From Streptomyces cellulosae (GTDB lineage Bacteria; Actinomycetota; Actinomycetes; Streptomycetales; Streptomycetaceae), in NCBI RefSeq assembly GCF_000721105.1, contig NZ_JOEV01000031.1:1-64000 (forward strand): DNA of 64,000 nucleotides, read 5' to 3'. Below the pieces are notes generated by a model, which saw only the letters and a program-made list of their open reading frames with translations, searched no databases and had not been told where the DNA came from. Shown here piece by piece: positions 25,024 to 33,607 of this stretch. The position numbers and the translations under genes are program-made. The stretch's first letter is position 1. Each line of letters begins with the position of its first letter.

Positions 25024-25871
25024 GCACCGTCGCCGTACGACCGCGCAGTGACCGCCGCAAGGGCGCGGGCCTGGGCCTGGTGGCCTGGCTCCTGGGCGTC
25101 CTGTTCTTCCTTCCCATCGCCTGGATGGCGCTGACGTCCTTCCACTCCGAACAGGACGCGGCCACCAACCCGCCCTCCTTCGGAGCGGCCCTGACCCTCG
25201 ACGGCTACCGCGAGTTCTTCGGCACGGGCGGCGGCGCGAGCCCCTGGCCGGCGCTGATCAACTCCACGGTGGCGTCGGTCGCGTCCACGCTGTTCGTCCT
25301 GCTGCTGGCCTTCCCGGCGGCCTACGCGCTGTCGATCCGCCCCGTGAAGAAGTGGACCGACGTCCTGTTCTTCTTCCTGTCGACGAAGATGCTCCCGGCC
25401 GTGGCGGGCCTGCTGCCGATCTACCTGTTCGCGAAGAACACCGGGATGCTCGACAACATCTGGCTGCTCGTCATCCTCTACACCTCGATGAACCTGCCGA
25501 TCGCGGTGTGGATGATGCAGTCCTTCCTCGCCGAGGTCCCCGTCGCGGTGATCGAGGCGGCGAAGGTGGACGGGGCCCGCCTGCCGACGATCCTCGCGCG
25601 CGTCGTCGCCCCGATCGCCCTGCCCGGCATCGCCGCGACGGCCCTGATCTGCTTCATCTTCAGCTGGAACGAGCTGCTCTTCGCCCGTGTGCTGACCGGC
25701 GTGGTGGCCGAGACGGCCCCCGTCTTCCTGACCGGCTTCATCACCAGCCAGGGCCTGTTCCTGGCGAAGGTGTGCGCCGCGTCGCTCGTCATCTCCCTGC
25801 CGGTGCTCGCCGCGGGGTTCGCCGCCCAGGACAAACTGGTCCAGGGCCTGTCGCTTGGAGCCGTGAAATGA
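25020..25871 (+). CDS. ABC polyol/sugar permease, MalG type
   Basis: 283 residues, six helices, with the EAA loop VIEAAKVDGARLPTILARVV near residues 176-195 and the C-terminal QGLSLGAVK. It completes the channel with the preceding permease. Its ATG overlaps the previous stop, and its stop overlaps the dehydrogenase ATG, so all four proteins are made in fixed ratio. Confidence 0.9.
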   Translation: MSTVAVRPRSDRRKGAGLGLVAWLLGVLFFLPIAWMALTSFHSEQDAATNPPSFGAALTLDGYREFFGTGGGASPWPALINSTVASVASTLFVLLLAFPAAYALSIRPVKKWTDVLFFFLSTKMLPAVAGLLPIYLFAKNTGMLDNIWLLVILYTSMNLPIAVWMMQSFLAEVPVAVIEAAKVDGARLPTILARVVAPIALPGIAATALICFIFSWNELLFARVLTGVVAETAPVFLTGFITSQGLFLAKVCAASLVISLPVLAAGFAAQDKLVQGLSLGAVK

Positions 25872-26857
25872 AGGCCGCCGTCATCGAGTCCGTGGGCCGT
25901 GCCGTCGTCACCGAGGTTCCGGACCCGACGCCGGGACCCCGCGAGGTCGTCGTCGAGGTCGCCGCCTGCGGCCTGTGCGGCACCGACCTGCACATCCTGC
26001 AGGGGGAGTTCGCGCCCAAGCTGCCCATCGTCCCCGGGCACGAGTTCGCGGGCGAGGTGGTCGGGGTCGGCACCCAGGTCACGGAGGTCGCGGTCGGCGA
26101 CCGGGTCGCGGTGGACCCGTCGCTGTACTGCTACGAGTGCCGCTACTGCCGTACCGGCCACAACAACCTCTGCGAGCGGTGGGCCGCGATCGGGGTCACC
26201 ACGGCCGGGGGCGCGGCGCAGTTCGCGGTCGCCCCGGTGGCCAACTGCGTGAAGCTGCCCGAGCATGTGCGCACCCAGGACGCGGCCCTGGTGGAACCCC
26301 TGTCCTGCGCGGTCCGCGGCTACGACGTCCTCCAGTCCCGCCTCGGCGCCCACGTCCTGATCTACGGCTCCGGCACGATGGGCCTGATGATGCTGGAGCT
26401 CGCCAAGCGGACGGGTGCGGCGAGCGTGGACGTGGTGGACCTGAACCCCGCCCGGCTGGAGACCGCGCGGCGGCTGGGCGTCTCCGGGTCCGCGGCGAAC
26501 GCCGACGAGCTGGACCGGCCGCAGGGCTGGGACGTCGTGGTCGACGCGACGGGCAACGCGGCGGCGATCCAGGACGGCCTGGGGCGGGTCGCGAAGGCCG
26601 GGACGTTCCTGCAGTTCGGCGTGGCCGACTACGCGACCCGCGTGACGATCGACCCGTACCGCATCTACAACCAGGAGATCACCATCACCGGCTCGATGGC
26701 GGTACTGCACAGCTTCGAGCGGGCGGCCGAGCTGTTCGCGAACGGAGTGCTCGACCCGGACGTGTTCATCAGCGACCGCATCCCGCTGGAGCGGTACCCG
26801 CAGGCACTGGAGCAGTTCGCGGCCGGGGTGGGCCGGAAGATCGTCGTGGTGCCGTAG
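25868..26857 (+). CDS. Zinc-dependent polyol/alcohol dehydrogenase
   Basis: 329 residues of the medium-chain dehydrogenase family. The catalytic zinc site shows Cys37 in GLCGTDLH and GHEFAGEVVG. The structural zinc cluster is CYECRYCRTGHNNLC. The Rossmann motif is YGSGTMGLMMLELAKR near 165. It resembles sorbitol, xylitol or arabitol dehydrogenases and would oxidise the imported polyol with NAD. It ends the operon and is followed by a terminator hairpin. It is not part of the pectin pathway on sequence grounds, though it adjoins it. Confidence 0.88.
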   Translation: MKAAVIESVGRAVVTEVPDPTPGPREVVVEVAACGLCGTDLHILQGEFAPKLPIVPGHEFAGEVVGVGTQVTEVAVGDRVAVDPSLYCYECRYCRTGHNNLCERWAAIGVTTAGGAAQFAVAPVANCVKLPEHVRTQDAALVEPLSCAVRGYDVLQSRLGAHVLIYGSGTMGLMMLELAKRTGAASVDVVDLNPARLETARRLGVSGSAANADELDRPQGWDVVVDATGNAAAIQDGLGRVAKAGTFLQFGVADYATRVTIDPYRIYNQEITITGSMAVLHSFERAAELFANGVLDPDVFISDRIPLERYPQALEQFAAGVGRKIVVVP

Positions 26858-26870
26858 CGGACGGTGCCGG

Positions 26871-26901
26871 GCCTGCCCGGCGATAGGGCCGTCGGGCAGG
26901 C
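26871..26901 (+). terminator. Terminator hairpin after the dehydrogenase
   Basis: GCCTGCCCG (26871-26879) pairs with CGGGCAGGC (26893-26901) across 13 bases. It also abuts the stop of the membrane protein gene on the opposite strand, so it may serve both. Confidence 0.65.
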
Positions 26902-26903
26902 GG

Positions 26904-27316
26904 TCATATGGGCAGCGCACCGTACAGCGCGGCACCCGCGGCGGCGAAGACCGGACCGGCCCACCGGGGCAGGGGACGGTCGTGCCGTCCCGCCACGTAC
27001 ACGAGGGCCGAGGCCGCCATCGCCGGCCACAGGAAGCCGAGAGCGGCGTCCCGAAGAGAGAACTGGCCACGGACGGCGGCGGCGACCGCGTATCCGGCGA
27101 TCGCCGCCGCCGCGCCGACCGGGAAGTCCCTGCCGAAGGGGTGCCAGCCGGCGGACGCCGGCTCCCGGCGCCCGGCTCCCGGCGCCCGGCTCCCGGCGCC
27201 CGGCTCCCGGCTCCCGGCTCCCGGCTCCCGGCGAGCACGATCGCCGCGATCACCGCGGCACCGGCGACCACCGTCCACAGCGCCGCGGGGACGACCAGGA
27301 GGGGGCTGGGACCCAT
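26904..27316 (-). pseudogene. Small four-helix membrane protein split by a frameshifting repeat
   Basis: From the ATG at 27316 (AAGGA ribosome site) the frame reads MGPSPLLVVPAALWTVVAG and AAVIAAIVLAGS, a membrane helix. It then enters a heptamer array at 27160-27229. After the array the sensible continuation is in another frame: FPVGAAAAIAGYAVAAAVRG, GFLWPAMAASALVYVAG and WAGPVFAAAGAALYGALPI, then a stop at 26904. Gain of one heptamer or loss of two would join the halves into about 140 residues. It may be a contingency-type gene in the off state, a decayed gene, or a sequencing error in a hard repeat. The product family is not recognised. Confidence 0.6.
27160..27229. repeat. Heptanucleotide tandem repeat, ten copies
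   Basis: Units GGCTCCC and GGCGCCC alternate for the first six copies, then GGCTCCC repeats four times. The unit length is not a multiple of three, so copy-number change alters the reading frame of the membrane protein gene that spans it. Confidence 0.85.
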
Positions 27317-27396
27317 GGGATCCTTCACTCTCGGAAACCGACCCGTTCGGCCTTCGGTAAGGGAACGGTAAAACGCCCTCGCTCGTTCAACCGAGC

Positions 27397-28638
27397 ATGA
27401 CAGCTATGACCCCCGGCTCGAACATCCCTCTCCCCGCCGCCCGCGTGACGGTGGACGTCGCCGCCCCGGTGCGGCTCGACGTATCGGGCCTGCTGCTCAC
27501 CGCCGACGGCAAGGTGCGCTCCGACGACGACTTCATCTTCTACAACCAGCCCGCGGGGCCGGGCGTGACGTACCGCTCCGGCGGCGGCACCGCCCCCGAC
27601 GCGATCACGGTCGACACCGGCGCCGTCCCGCCGGGCATCGAGAAGATCGTCGTCACCGCGAGCCCGGACGCCGCCGGCCAGACCTTCCAGGGCATCGAAC
27701 CGACGGCCACCATCCGCAACGCCGACGACAACAGCGTCCTGGCCACGTTCACGCCCCCGCAGCTCGGCACCGAGACGGCCCTGGTGATCGTGGAGATCTA
27801 TCTCCGCAACGGCGCCTGGAAGGCCCGCGCGGTCGGCCAGGGATACGCCAACGGCCTCGCGGGCATCGCCACCGACTTCGGTGTCAGCGTGGAGGAGCCG
27901 GCCCCGGCCGCCGCCGCTCCCGCCGCCCAGCCGGTGACCCCTCCCCCGCCGGCCGTGCAGCCCCCCGTGGCGCCGCCGGCCCCGCCGCGGGACCCGCGGG
28001 TCGCCGCACCCCCGGCGCCCGCCGCACCCCCGGCCCCGCCCGCCCCCGTCCCGGGCGCCGGGAAGATCAATCTCGACAAGGGCCGGGTCAGCCTGCAGAA
28101 GAACCAGACCGTGTCCCTGGTCAAGGGCGGCCGCCCGCTGTTGTCCCAGGTCAAGATGGGCCTCGGCTGGGAGCCGGCGTACCGCGGCAAGGACATCGAC
28201 CTCGACGCCTCGGTCATCGCCTACGGTCCGCAGCGCAACCACATCGACAGCTGCTACTTCGGCAAGCTGTCCATCGTCGGCGGTGCGATCAAGCACTCCG
28301 GCGACAACCTCACGGGCGAGGGCGGCGGTGACGACGAGGTGATCGTGGTCGACCTCGGCCGCCTCCCGCAGGAGGTCACCGGCATGGTCTTCACGGTGAA
28401 CTCGTTCTCCGGCCAGAAGTTCACCGAGGTCGCCAAGGCCTACTGCCGCCTCCTGGACGCCGCGACCGGCGAGGAACTCGTCCGCTTCGACCTCACCAGC
28501 GCCGAGGCGCAGACGGGCGTGCTGATGGCCAAGATGATCAAGCAGTTCTCCGGCGAGTGGGAGATGACAGCCATCGGCGACTTCGTCAAGGCCCGCACGG
28601 TCCGGAACATGGTCAAGCCGGGGGCTCAGGCGCTGTAG
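27397..28638 (+). CDS. TerD-family protein with two TerD domains
   Basis: 413 residues. An N-terminal TerD domain (about 25-165, with SDDDFIFYNQPAGPGVTY and NADDNSVLATF) is joined by a Pro/Ala-rich linker (about 168-222) to a second TerD domain (225-410, with MGLGWEPAYRGKDIDLDASV and LTGEGGGDDEVIVVDL). The aspartates form the calcium sites typical of TerD. Such proteins occur in tellurite-resistance and stress clusters in Streptomyces and affect differentiation; biochemical function is unclear. The gene is divergent from the membrane protein and ends at a bidirectional hairpin. Confidence 0.9.
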   Translation: MTAMTPGSNIPLPAARVTVDVAAPVRLDVSGLLLTADGKVRSDDDFIFYNQPAGPGVTYRSGGGTAPDAITVDTGAVPPGIEKIVVTASPDAAGQTFQGIEPTATIRNADDNSVLATFTPPQLGTETALVIVEIYLRNGAWKARAVGQGYANGLAGIATDFGVSVEEPAPAAAAPAAQPVTPPPPAVQPPVAPPAPPRDPRVAAPPAPAAPPAPPAPVPGAGKINLDKGRVSLQKNQTVSLVKGGRPLLSQVKMGLGWEPAYRGKDIDLDASVIAYGPQRNHIDSCYFGKLSIVGGAIKHSGDNLTGEGGGDDEVIVVDLGRLPQEVTGMVFTVNSFSGQKFTEVAKAYCRLLDAATGEELVRFDLTSAEAQTGVLMAKMIKQFSGEWEMTAIGDFVKARTVRNMVKPGAQAL

Positions 28639-28655
28639 CGGTACGGACGACTCCG

Positions 28656-28680
28656 GGGTGCCCCCGGCCCGGGGGCACCC
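28656..28680. terminator. Bidirectional terminator between TerD and TetR genes
   Basis: GGGTGCCCCCG (28656-28666) and CGGGGGCACCC (28670-28680) form a perfect 11-bp stem with a three-base loop, placed between two convergent genes. Confidence 0.8.
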
Positions 28681-28689
28681 GGCGGTCAC

Positions 28690-29268
28690 TCACCGTCCGG
28701 GACGCGGCCGCAGTCCCTCCGTCAGCAACGCCAGGTACCGGCGAATGTGCTTCCCCTCCGCGTCCGCCAGCTCGGATGCCGTGGCCACCCCGTGGGCCAG
28801 GCGCAGGATGTCGACCGGTTCGACGTCCCGCCGTAGCGTTCCCTCCCGCTGGGCCGCTGCGACCAGCCGCGCGGCCGCGCCCTTCAGGCCGTCGCCGCAG
28901 GCCGTGACAACGGCCGGGCTTCCCTCCGTGACGGCCGGGCCCAGGAGCGCCTTGAGCCCGCGGACCTGGATCATCCCCGTGCTCAGCTCGTTCAGCCACT
29001 CCGACAGCGCCTCGCCCGGTGGCAACCTCTCGGTGAGCTCGTCGGCCCGCGCCGCGAGTGCCTCGATCCGGTCGACGTAGGCGGCCTCCAGCAGTGCCTG
29101 ACGTGTCGGGAAGTGCCGGTAGAGCGTGCCGGAGCCGACCCCCGCGCGCTTGGCGATGTCGTCGAGGGACGCCCCTTCCCCATGCTCCGCGAAAGCCTCC
29201 ACCGCCGCCTTCAGCAACCGCTCGTAGTTGCGCCGAGCGTCCGCGCGCATGGGCCTGACCTGCGTCAT
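28690..29268 (-). CDS. TetR family transcriptional regulator
   Basis: 192 residues. The DNA-binding domain (about 15-65) has the helix-turn-helix ASLDDIAKRAGVGSGTLYRH followed by FPTRQALLEAAY, standard for TetR. The C-terminal ligand domain is alpha-helical and not diagnostic. It is divergent from the SnoaL-like gene, with two similar palindromes between them, so it likely represses both. The ligand is unknown. Confidence 0.88.
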   Translation of the reverse strand: MTQVRPMRADARRNYERLLKAAVEAFAEHGEGASLDDIAKRAGVGSGTLYRHFPTRQALLEAAYVDRIEALAARADELTERLPPGEALSEWLNELSTGMIQVRGLKALLGPAVTEGSPAVVTACGDGLKGAAARLVAAAQREGTLRRDVEPVDILRLAHGVATASELADAEGKHIRRYLALLTEGLRPRPGR

Positions 29269-29285
29269 CCAGTCACTCCTTGCGA

Positions 29286-29340
29286 ACCGGGGACCCTCCC
29301 CGTATTTTGGGCGGCAGGCTTACCGGGGACTACCCCCGGT
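29286..29340. promoter_or_regulatory. Two candidate TetR operators
   Basis: ACCGGGGACTACCCCCGGT (29322-29340) is an inverted repeat ACCGGGG/CCCCGGT. A second, weaker copy starts ACCGGGGACCCTCCCCGT at 29286-29303. They lie 36 bases apart in the divergent promoter region of tetR and the SnoaL-like gene. Confidence 0.55.
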
Positions 29341-29405
29341 TGCCCGTCGGGCTCGGCCATCGGTGAGCCCTCCGCCCGAACCCCGACCGAAGGGACTCCG
29401 GCTGC

Positions 29406-29918
29406 ATGCCCTCCGTCATTCCCTCGGCCGCTCTCGGTCCTCGCGCCATACTGGACCACTACCGCCAGGCGATGCTCCACAAATCGGCGGACGAGCTGGC
29501 CGACCTGTACGCGATCGACGCGGTCCACGAGTTCCCGTTCCTCTTCCCGGGCATGCCCGCACGCCATCAGGGGCGGGAGGAGATCCGCGCGGGATACCGG
29601 GCCGCCTGGCGGGCGAGCCCCGCGCAGCCGGGACGCATCGACGAGATCGCGGTCCACGAGTCCACCGACCCCGAGGTGATCACCGTCGAGCAGGTGGTCA
29701 CCGGAACCGTGACCACCACCGGTGCGCCCTTCCGGCTCCCGGGCCTGCTCGTGATGCGGGTCCGCGACGGAGAGATCGTGCACGTACGCGACTACATGGA
29801 CGGCTTGGCGGTGGCCCACGCCATGGGCCGGCTCCCCGCGGTGACAGCCCTGCTCGGTCAGGCCGGGAACAGCGCGCTGTATCCGTTCAGCGCGGGCTGG
29901 CCGCCCAGGTGGGCGTAG
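29406..29918 (+). CDS. SnoaL-like (NTF2-fold) protein
   Basis: 170 residues. The NTF2 cone fold is seen in [40 protein letters not shown] and [20 protein letters not shown]. Such proteins are isomerases, hydrolases or ligand binders; the exact reaction is not clear. It is probably regulated by the divergent TetR. The last 20 residues run 61 bases into the convergent deaminase-like gene, an odd tail that suggests a lost earlier stop. Confidence 0.8.
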   Translation: MPSVIPSAALGPRAILDHYRQAMLHKSADELADLYAIDAVHEFPFLFPGMPARHQGREEIRAGYRAAWRASPAQPGRIDEIAVHESTDPEVITVEQVVTGTVTTTGAPFRLPGLLVMRVRDGEIVHVRDYMDGLAVAHAMGRLPAVTALLGQAGNSALYPFSAGWPPRWA

Positions 29919-30880
29919 AGGACGGTGGAGTCCCGGTCGATCTCCCCGCGCCGGACCAGGTCGATCATCCCGGCCATCGACTTGCCCTCGTAGACGGGGT
30001 CGGTGACCATGCCCTCGGTCCGCGCGGCGAGCCGCATCGCCTCCAGGGTGGCCTCGTCCGGGATGCCGTACGTCCCCGCGTGGTACCGCTCGTCGAGCTC
30101 GACGTCCGACTCCGTCAACTCTTTCTCCACGCCGATGAGTTGGCCGGTGCGCTGGGCGATCCGCGCGATCTGCTCCCGGGTGCGGGCGGGCGCGGCCGAC
30201 GCGTCGATGCCGAGCACCCGCCGTGGCCGTCCTCCGGCCTCCTCCAGCGCGCGGAACCCGGCGACCATCCCGGCCTGGGTGGACCCGGTCACCGAGCACA
30301 CCACGACGGTGTCGAAGAAGACCCCCGACTCCCGCTCCTGCTCGGCGACTTCGTAGGCCCACCCGGCGAACCCGAGGCCACCGAGCGGATGGTCCGAGGC
30401 CCCGGCGGGAATGGCGTACGGCTTCCCGCCGCCCTCCTCGACCTCCCGGAGCGCCTGTTCCCAGCTCTCCTTGAACCCGATGCCGAAGCCGGCCCGCACC
30501 AGCCGCACGTCGGCGCCGGTGAGCCGGCTGATCAGGATGTTGCCGACCTTGTCGTACACGGAGTCCGGCCACTCGACCCAACTCTCCTGCACCAGCACAC
30601 ACTTGAGCCCGGCGCGGGCTGCGCAGGCGGCGACCTGGCGGGTGTGGTTCGACTGCACGCCGCCGATGGAGACGAGGGTGTCGCAGCCCTGGGCGAGGGC
30701 GTCGGCGACCAGGTACTCCAGCTTGCGGGTCTTGTTGCCGCCGTACGCGACCCCGGAGTTGCAGTCCTCCCGCTTGGCCCACAGGGCGGCGCCGCCGAGG
30801 TGTTCGGTCAGCCGCTGGAGCGGGTGCACCGGCGAGGGGCCGAAGAGCAGCGGGTAACGCTCGTACGAGGAAAGGGACAT
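29858..30880 (-). CDS. acdS: ACC deaminase or D-cysteine desulfhydrase (PLP-dependent)
   Basis: 340 residues, fold type II PLP enzyme. Lys50 in [12 protein letters not shown] should bind PLP, and Ser77 in [10 protein letters not shown] is the conserved active-site serine. The C-terminus has [14 protein letters not shown] and [13 protein letters not shown], as in 1-aminocyclopropane-1-carboxylate deaminases, which lower ethylene in plant hosts. D-cysteine desulfhydrases share nearly all these features, so the gene symbol is tentative. A GntR gene lies 14 bases upstream on the same strand, consistent with an inducible two-gene operon. A pectinolytic, plant-associated lifestyle fits ACC use. Confidence 0.75.
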   Translation of the reverse strand: MSLSSYERYPLLFGPSPVHPLQRLTEHLGGAALWAKREDCNSGVAYGGNKTRKLEYLVADALAQGCDTLVSIGGVQSNHTRQVAACAARAGLKCVLVQESWVEWPDSVYDKVGNILISRLTGADVRLVRAGFGIGFKESWEQALREVEEGGGKPYAIPAGASDHPLGGLGFAGWAYEVAEQERESGVFFDTVVVCSVTGSTQAGMVAGFRALEEAGGRPRRVLGIDASAAPARTREQIARIAQRTGQLIGVEKELTESDVELDERYHAGTYGIPDEATLEAMRLAARTEGMVTDPVYEGKSMAGMIDLVRRGEIDRDSTVLYAHLGGQPALNGYSALFPA

Positions 30881-30894
30881 GGGTCCTCCCGGTG

Positions 30895-31533
30895 TCAGTC
30901 GTCGTCGGCGAGCTCGGCCAGGCCCCGCCAGATCTCCGCGGTGACGCGGACGGCCTCGGCCACGTCACCGGCCGCGCAGGCCTCGATGAGGCGTTCGTGC
31001 ATCCCGGCCGAACGGCAGCTGCCGCCCTCACCGAAGCGCCGTCGCTCCAGTCGGCGGATGAGGGGGGTGTAGCGGGCGGCGGTGGCGGCGGCCGCGCGGT
31101 TGCCGCTGACGCGGACCAGGACGTCATGGAGCTGGTCGTCGGCATGCAGGGCGCTGTCCACGTCCCCCGCCCGGACGGCCGCCGTGAACCGCTCGTTGGC
31201 CGCGCGCATCGCTTCGACGTCGGCGGCGAACAGCCGGGGCACCGCGACCCGGGTGACCAGTTCGTGCATGGCCCCCACCACGGCCGCCGCGTCCCGCACA
31301 TCGGCGGCCACGACGGGAGTCACCCGGGTGTAGCTCTGCGGCTTGCTCTCCAGCAGCCCCTCGTCGACCAGCCGCGCGAACGCCTCGCGCACCGGCGCCC
31401 GGGACAACCCGAGCCGCTCGGCGAGATCGGCGTCCCGCACCACGGCACCGGGGTCGATCTCCCCGGTCACGATGGCGTCCCTGATCGCTGTGTAGGCGCG
31501 GTCCCTGAGCAGGGTGCGCGGAACGGGTTCCAT
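30895..31533 (-). CDS. GntR/FadR family regulator of the deaminase operon
   Basis: 212 residues. The winged helix has [19 protein letters not shown] and [19 protein letters not shown] at about residues 27-64, and the FCD domain follows with [16 protein letters not shown]. It is transcribed ahead of the deaminase-like gene with a 14-base gap, so it probably controls it. The AT-rich stretch just upstream (31534-31560) is a reasonable operator and promoter location. Confidence 0.87.
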   Translation of the reverse strand: MEPVPRTLLRDRAYTAIRDAIVTGEIDPGAVVRDADLAERLGLSRAPVREAFARLVDEGLLESKPQSYTRVTPVVAADVRDAAAVVGAMHELVTRVAVPRLFAADVEAMRAANERFTAAVRAGDVDSALHADDQLHDVLVRVSGNRAAAATAARYTPLIRRLERRRFGEGGSCRSAGMHERLIEACAAGDVAEAVRVTAEIWRGLAELADDD

Positions 31534-31572
31534 GAACTGAAATGTTAGATGTCAATCTTCCGAAAGAGAAGA

Positions 31573-31598
31573 GGGGCCCGCACCGAAGTGCGAGCCCC
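31573..31598. terminator. Hairpin of the left Ro60-tail copy
   Basis: GGGGCCCGCAC, loop CGAA, GTGCGAGCCCC pair with one mismatch. The same hairpin, perfect, follows the right copy at 45337-45362. It lies 17 bases after the relic stop, as a gene terminator would. Confidence 0.7.
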
Positions 31599-31615
31599 CC
31601 GATCATGGCAGCCGG

Positions 31616-31855
31616 TCAGGCAGCCCACGGCCAGTCGGCGTCCCGAGCGGCGTCGAGAAGCGGGACCATCCGGAAGGCCGCGTCCGGCAGGCCTCCGAAG
31701 GTGTGGCGGTTGCCCTGGCCCGACGGGCCGTGGCCCGCCCGGCGACCGGCCAGGTTCCAGGTGTGGACCGCACGCCGGCCGGATCCTGCTCGGTCGGCCC
31801 GCCGTGACGGCCGGCGGCGTACTGCTCGTCGGTGACGATCAGCACCCGGTCGTGC
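31616..31855 (-). pseudogene. 3' remnant of a TROVE/Ro60-type gene, frameshifted
   Basis: Reading from 31855, one frame gives DRVLIVTDEQYAAGRHGG and another gives VHTWNLAGRRAGHGPSG then NRHTFGGLPDAAFRMVPLL and DADWPWAA, ending at the stop at 31616. These match the C-terminal strands of the von Willebrand A domain in bacterial Ro60 (Rsr) RNA-binding proteins as I remember them. A frameshift after about 20 codons and loss of the entire N-terminal TROVE domain make it a dead fragment. Its upstream end is fused to a transposase remnant. An intact sister tail is at 45370. Confidence 0.7.
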
Positions 31856-32112
31856 CCTGAACGACACCTCGAACACCCACGCCTCGGGGTCGATCGCCTC
31901 GCACAACCGCCGGGCGACCCGTTGCCGTACCGGCGGCCGCTTCCCCGGCGACTGGTTCACCGCACGCTGCGGGGCCCGCATGTCTGCCGTCCGGCGGCAG
32001 GTGCCCAGCGCCGAACGGGAAGACGTCTCCCCCGCGTCGTCCTCACCTGCGCCTGCCTGACCGTTGCTTTCTGACAACGCGTCGGTTACGTCCTCGTTGT
32101 TGACACTCACTT
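31856..32112 (-). pseudogene. IS701-family transposase remnant
   Basis: The frame starting near GTG 32112 reads SVNNEDVTDALSESNGQAG, then DDAGETSSRSALGTCRRTAD, then AVNQSPGKRPPVRQRVARRL and CEAIDPEAWVFEVSF before it runs into the Ro60 tail. The VNQSP...PVR..RRL.EAI.PEAWV.DDVSF pattern is that of IS701-type transposases near their first catalytic Asp, but the DD is replaced and internal segments are missing. No terminal inverted repeats were found. It marks past mobile-element activity at the left island border. Family assignment is from remembered consensus. Confidence 0.5.
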
Positions 32113-32154
32113 CGAGGCGCGCGCATACTCCTCGGCAACGTTCACGTGAACGTT
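32100..32154 (+). promoter_or_regulatory. Promoter and LacI operator of the island importer operon
   Basis: TTGACA (32100-32105), an 18-base spacer and CATACT (32124-32129) form a good promoter. AACGTTCACGTGAACGTT (32137-32154) is a perfect 18-bp palindrome over the start site. Near-identical palindromes precede the GH2 gene and the GxGYxYP gene, on both sides of lacI. Confidence 0.8.
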
Positions 32155-32313
32155 CACGGACAGCATCCACGAAAGCACAGTGGGGCCCTGCGGCGGCCCT
32201 GCCGACCCCTCCCCGTCCTCACCTTCGCAGGGCCCGGCCACAGGCAACCGACCCCCCGATCGGCACCGCGTGGCCGAGGCGCGCCTGCCCCGGAACGAAG
32301 TGAGTGTTCGAAC

Positions 32314-33606
32314 ATGGAGCCATCTCTGTCGAGGAGACGTCTTCTCGCAGCTTCGCTGGGCGGCACGGGTGCCGCTCTGCTGGGTCTCACGGGCTGCGGC
32401 GCCTCCTCCGGTTCGGTGTCCGCCGGCACCGGCCACCTCAGCGTCTGGTACTGGTCGGGAGCGTTGAGCACCCGGCTGCTGGCCGTCTCCCGCAAAGGGG
32501 TACCGGGTGTCCCCGGCCTGAAGGTGGAGGGCGCCGAGATAGGTGACACCTACGGCAAGCTGCTCACCGGCCTGGCAGCCCGCGCCTACGTCCCGGACAT
32601 CACGGCCCTCAACTCCGACGTCGCCAGCTTCTTCCCGCACGAGGACCAGTTCCTCGATCTGAACAGTCTCGGCGCGGACAGCCTCAAGAGTCAGTACCTC
32701 GACTGGAAGTGGCAGGGCGGCATCGCACCGTCCGGTCGGATGATCGCCTTCCCCATCGACTGCGGTCCTTCCGCGCTGTACTACCGCAAGGACATCTTCG
32801 ACAAGGCAGGACTCCCCTCCGCCCCTGAGGAACTCGCGCAGGCCGCCTCCAGTTGGGAGGACTACTTCGCGGTCGGCAGGAAACTGAGGTCCGCGCAGCC
32901 CGGCACCTTCCTCGTCGGCAACATCGCGAGCGTTTTCCGCATGTCCCTGCTGCAGAGCCGGAAGCAGTTCGTCGACCGGGACAACCGCTTCATAGGAGAC
33001 CAGGCACACGTCAAACGCTGCTGGGACCTGGCGGTGGAATCGCTCCGGCAGAAGCTCAGCGCCAAGATCAACGACGGGACACCCGACTCCAACGCGGCCT
33101 ACGCGCAGGGACGTATCGCCTCCGCCTGCACCGCCGTCTGGTGGATGGGCGGGGTCAAGCAGACGGCCGCCAAGACGTCCGGTGCCTGGCGAGTGACCAG
33201 GATGCCCGGTGGGGCGGCCAACTACGGCGGCTCCTACCTCGCCATCACCAAGTACTGCCGGGACCCGAAGGGCGCTTTCGAGTTCGTCAAATGGCTGCTG
33301 GGGCCGGCCAACCAACTGGCGGCCTACCAGGAGATGGGGCTGTTCCCGAGCACTCCCGCCGTCTACGACAAGCCGGCGATGCGGGAGCCCGACAAGTTCT
33401 TCGGCGGTCAGCGCCCCATCGACGTCTTCGGACCGGCCGCCCAGCAGGCGCCTGTCGTCTACTTCAGCCCCTACGAGGGCAACGCTTCCACCCCCGTCTA
33501 CCAGGAGCTGACCAACGTGGAGCTGCTCGGAAAGAACCCCGACAAGGCGTGGCGGGATGCCATGGCCGCTGCGGAGAAGACCCTCTCGCAGAAGGGGGTG
33601 AGATGA
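32314..33606 (+). CDS. ABC transporter sugar-binding lipoprotein (island)
   Basis: 430 residues. The start MEPSLSRRRLLAASLG has a twin-arginine-like motif followed by the lipobox LTGCG, so the protein is probably a Tat-type lipoprotein. The family 1 binding-protein body has ALYYRKDIFDKAGLPSAPEE and NYGGSYLAITKYCRDPKGAF. It is the first gene of a three-gene importer under the palindromic operator. The frame is open 56 codons further upstream, but the ATG at 32314 matches the signal sequence. Ligand is probably a galactose- or mannose-containing oligosaccharide, inferred from neighbours. Confidence 0.9.
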   Translation: MEPSLSRRRLLAASLGGTGAALLGLTGCGASSGSVSAGTGHLSVWYWSGALSTRLLAVSRKGVPGVPGLKVEGAEIGDTYGKLLTGLAARAYVPDITALNSDVASFFPHEDQFLDLNSLGADSLKSQYLDWKWQGGIAPSGRMIAFPIDCGPSALYYRKDIFDKAGLPSAPEELAQAASSWEDYFAVGRKLRSAQPGTFLVGNIASVFRMSLLQSRKQFVDRDNRFIGDQAHVKRCWDLAVESLRQKLSAKINDGTPDSNAAYAQGRIASACTAVWWMGGVKQTAAKTSGAWRVTRMPGGAANYGGSYLAITKYCRDPKGAFEFVKWLLGPANQLAAYQEMGLFPSTPAVYDKPAMREPDKFFGGQRPIDVFGPAAQQAPVVYFSPYEGNASTPVYQELTNVELLGKNPDKAWRDAMAAAEKTLSQKGVR

Positions 33607-33607
33607 G

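Larger units (their letters stand above)
31573..31855. repeat. Left direct repeat of the glycan island
   Basis: About 283 bases match 45337-45610 in the same orientation at roughly 85 percent by eye, covering a terminator hairpin, a shared stop codon and the coding tail of a TROVE/Ro60-like gene. The match stops abruptly at CACCCGGTCGTGC. Confidence 0.8.
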
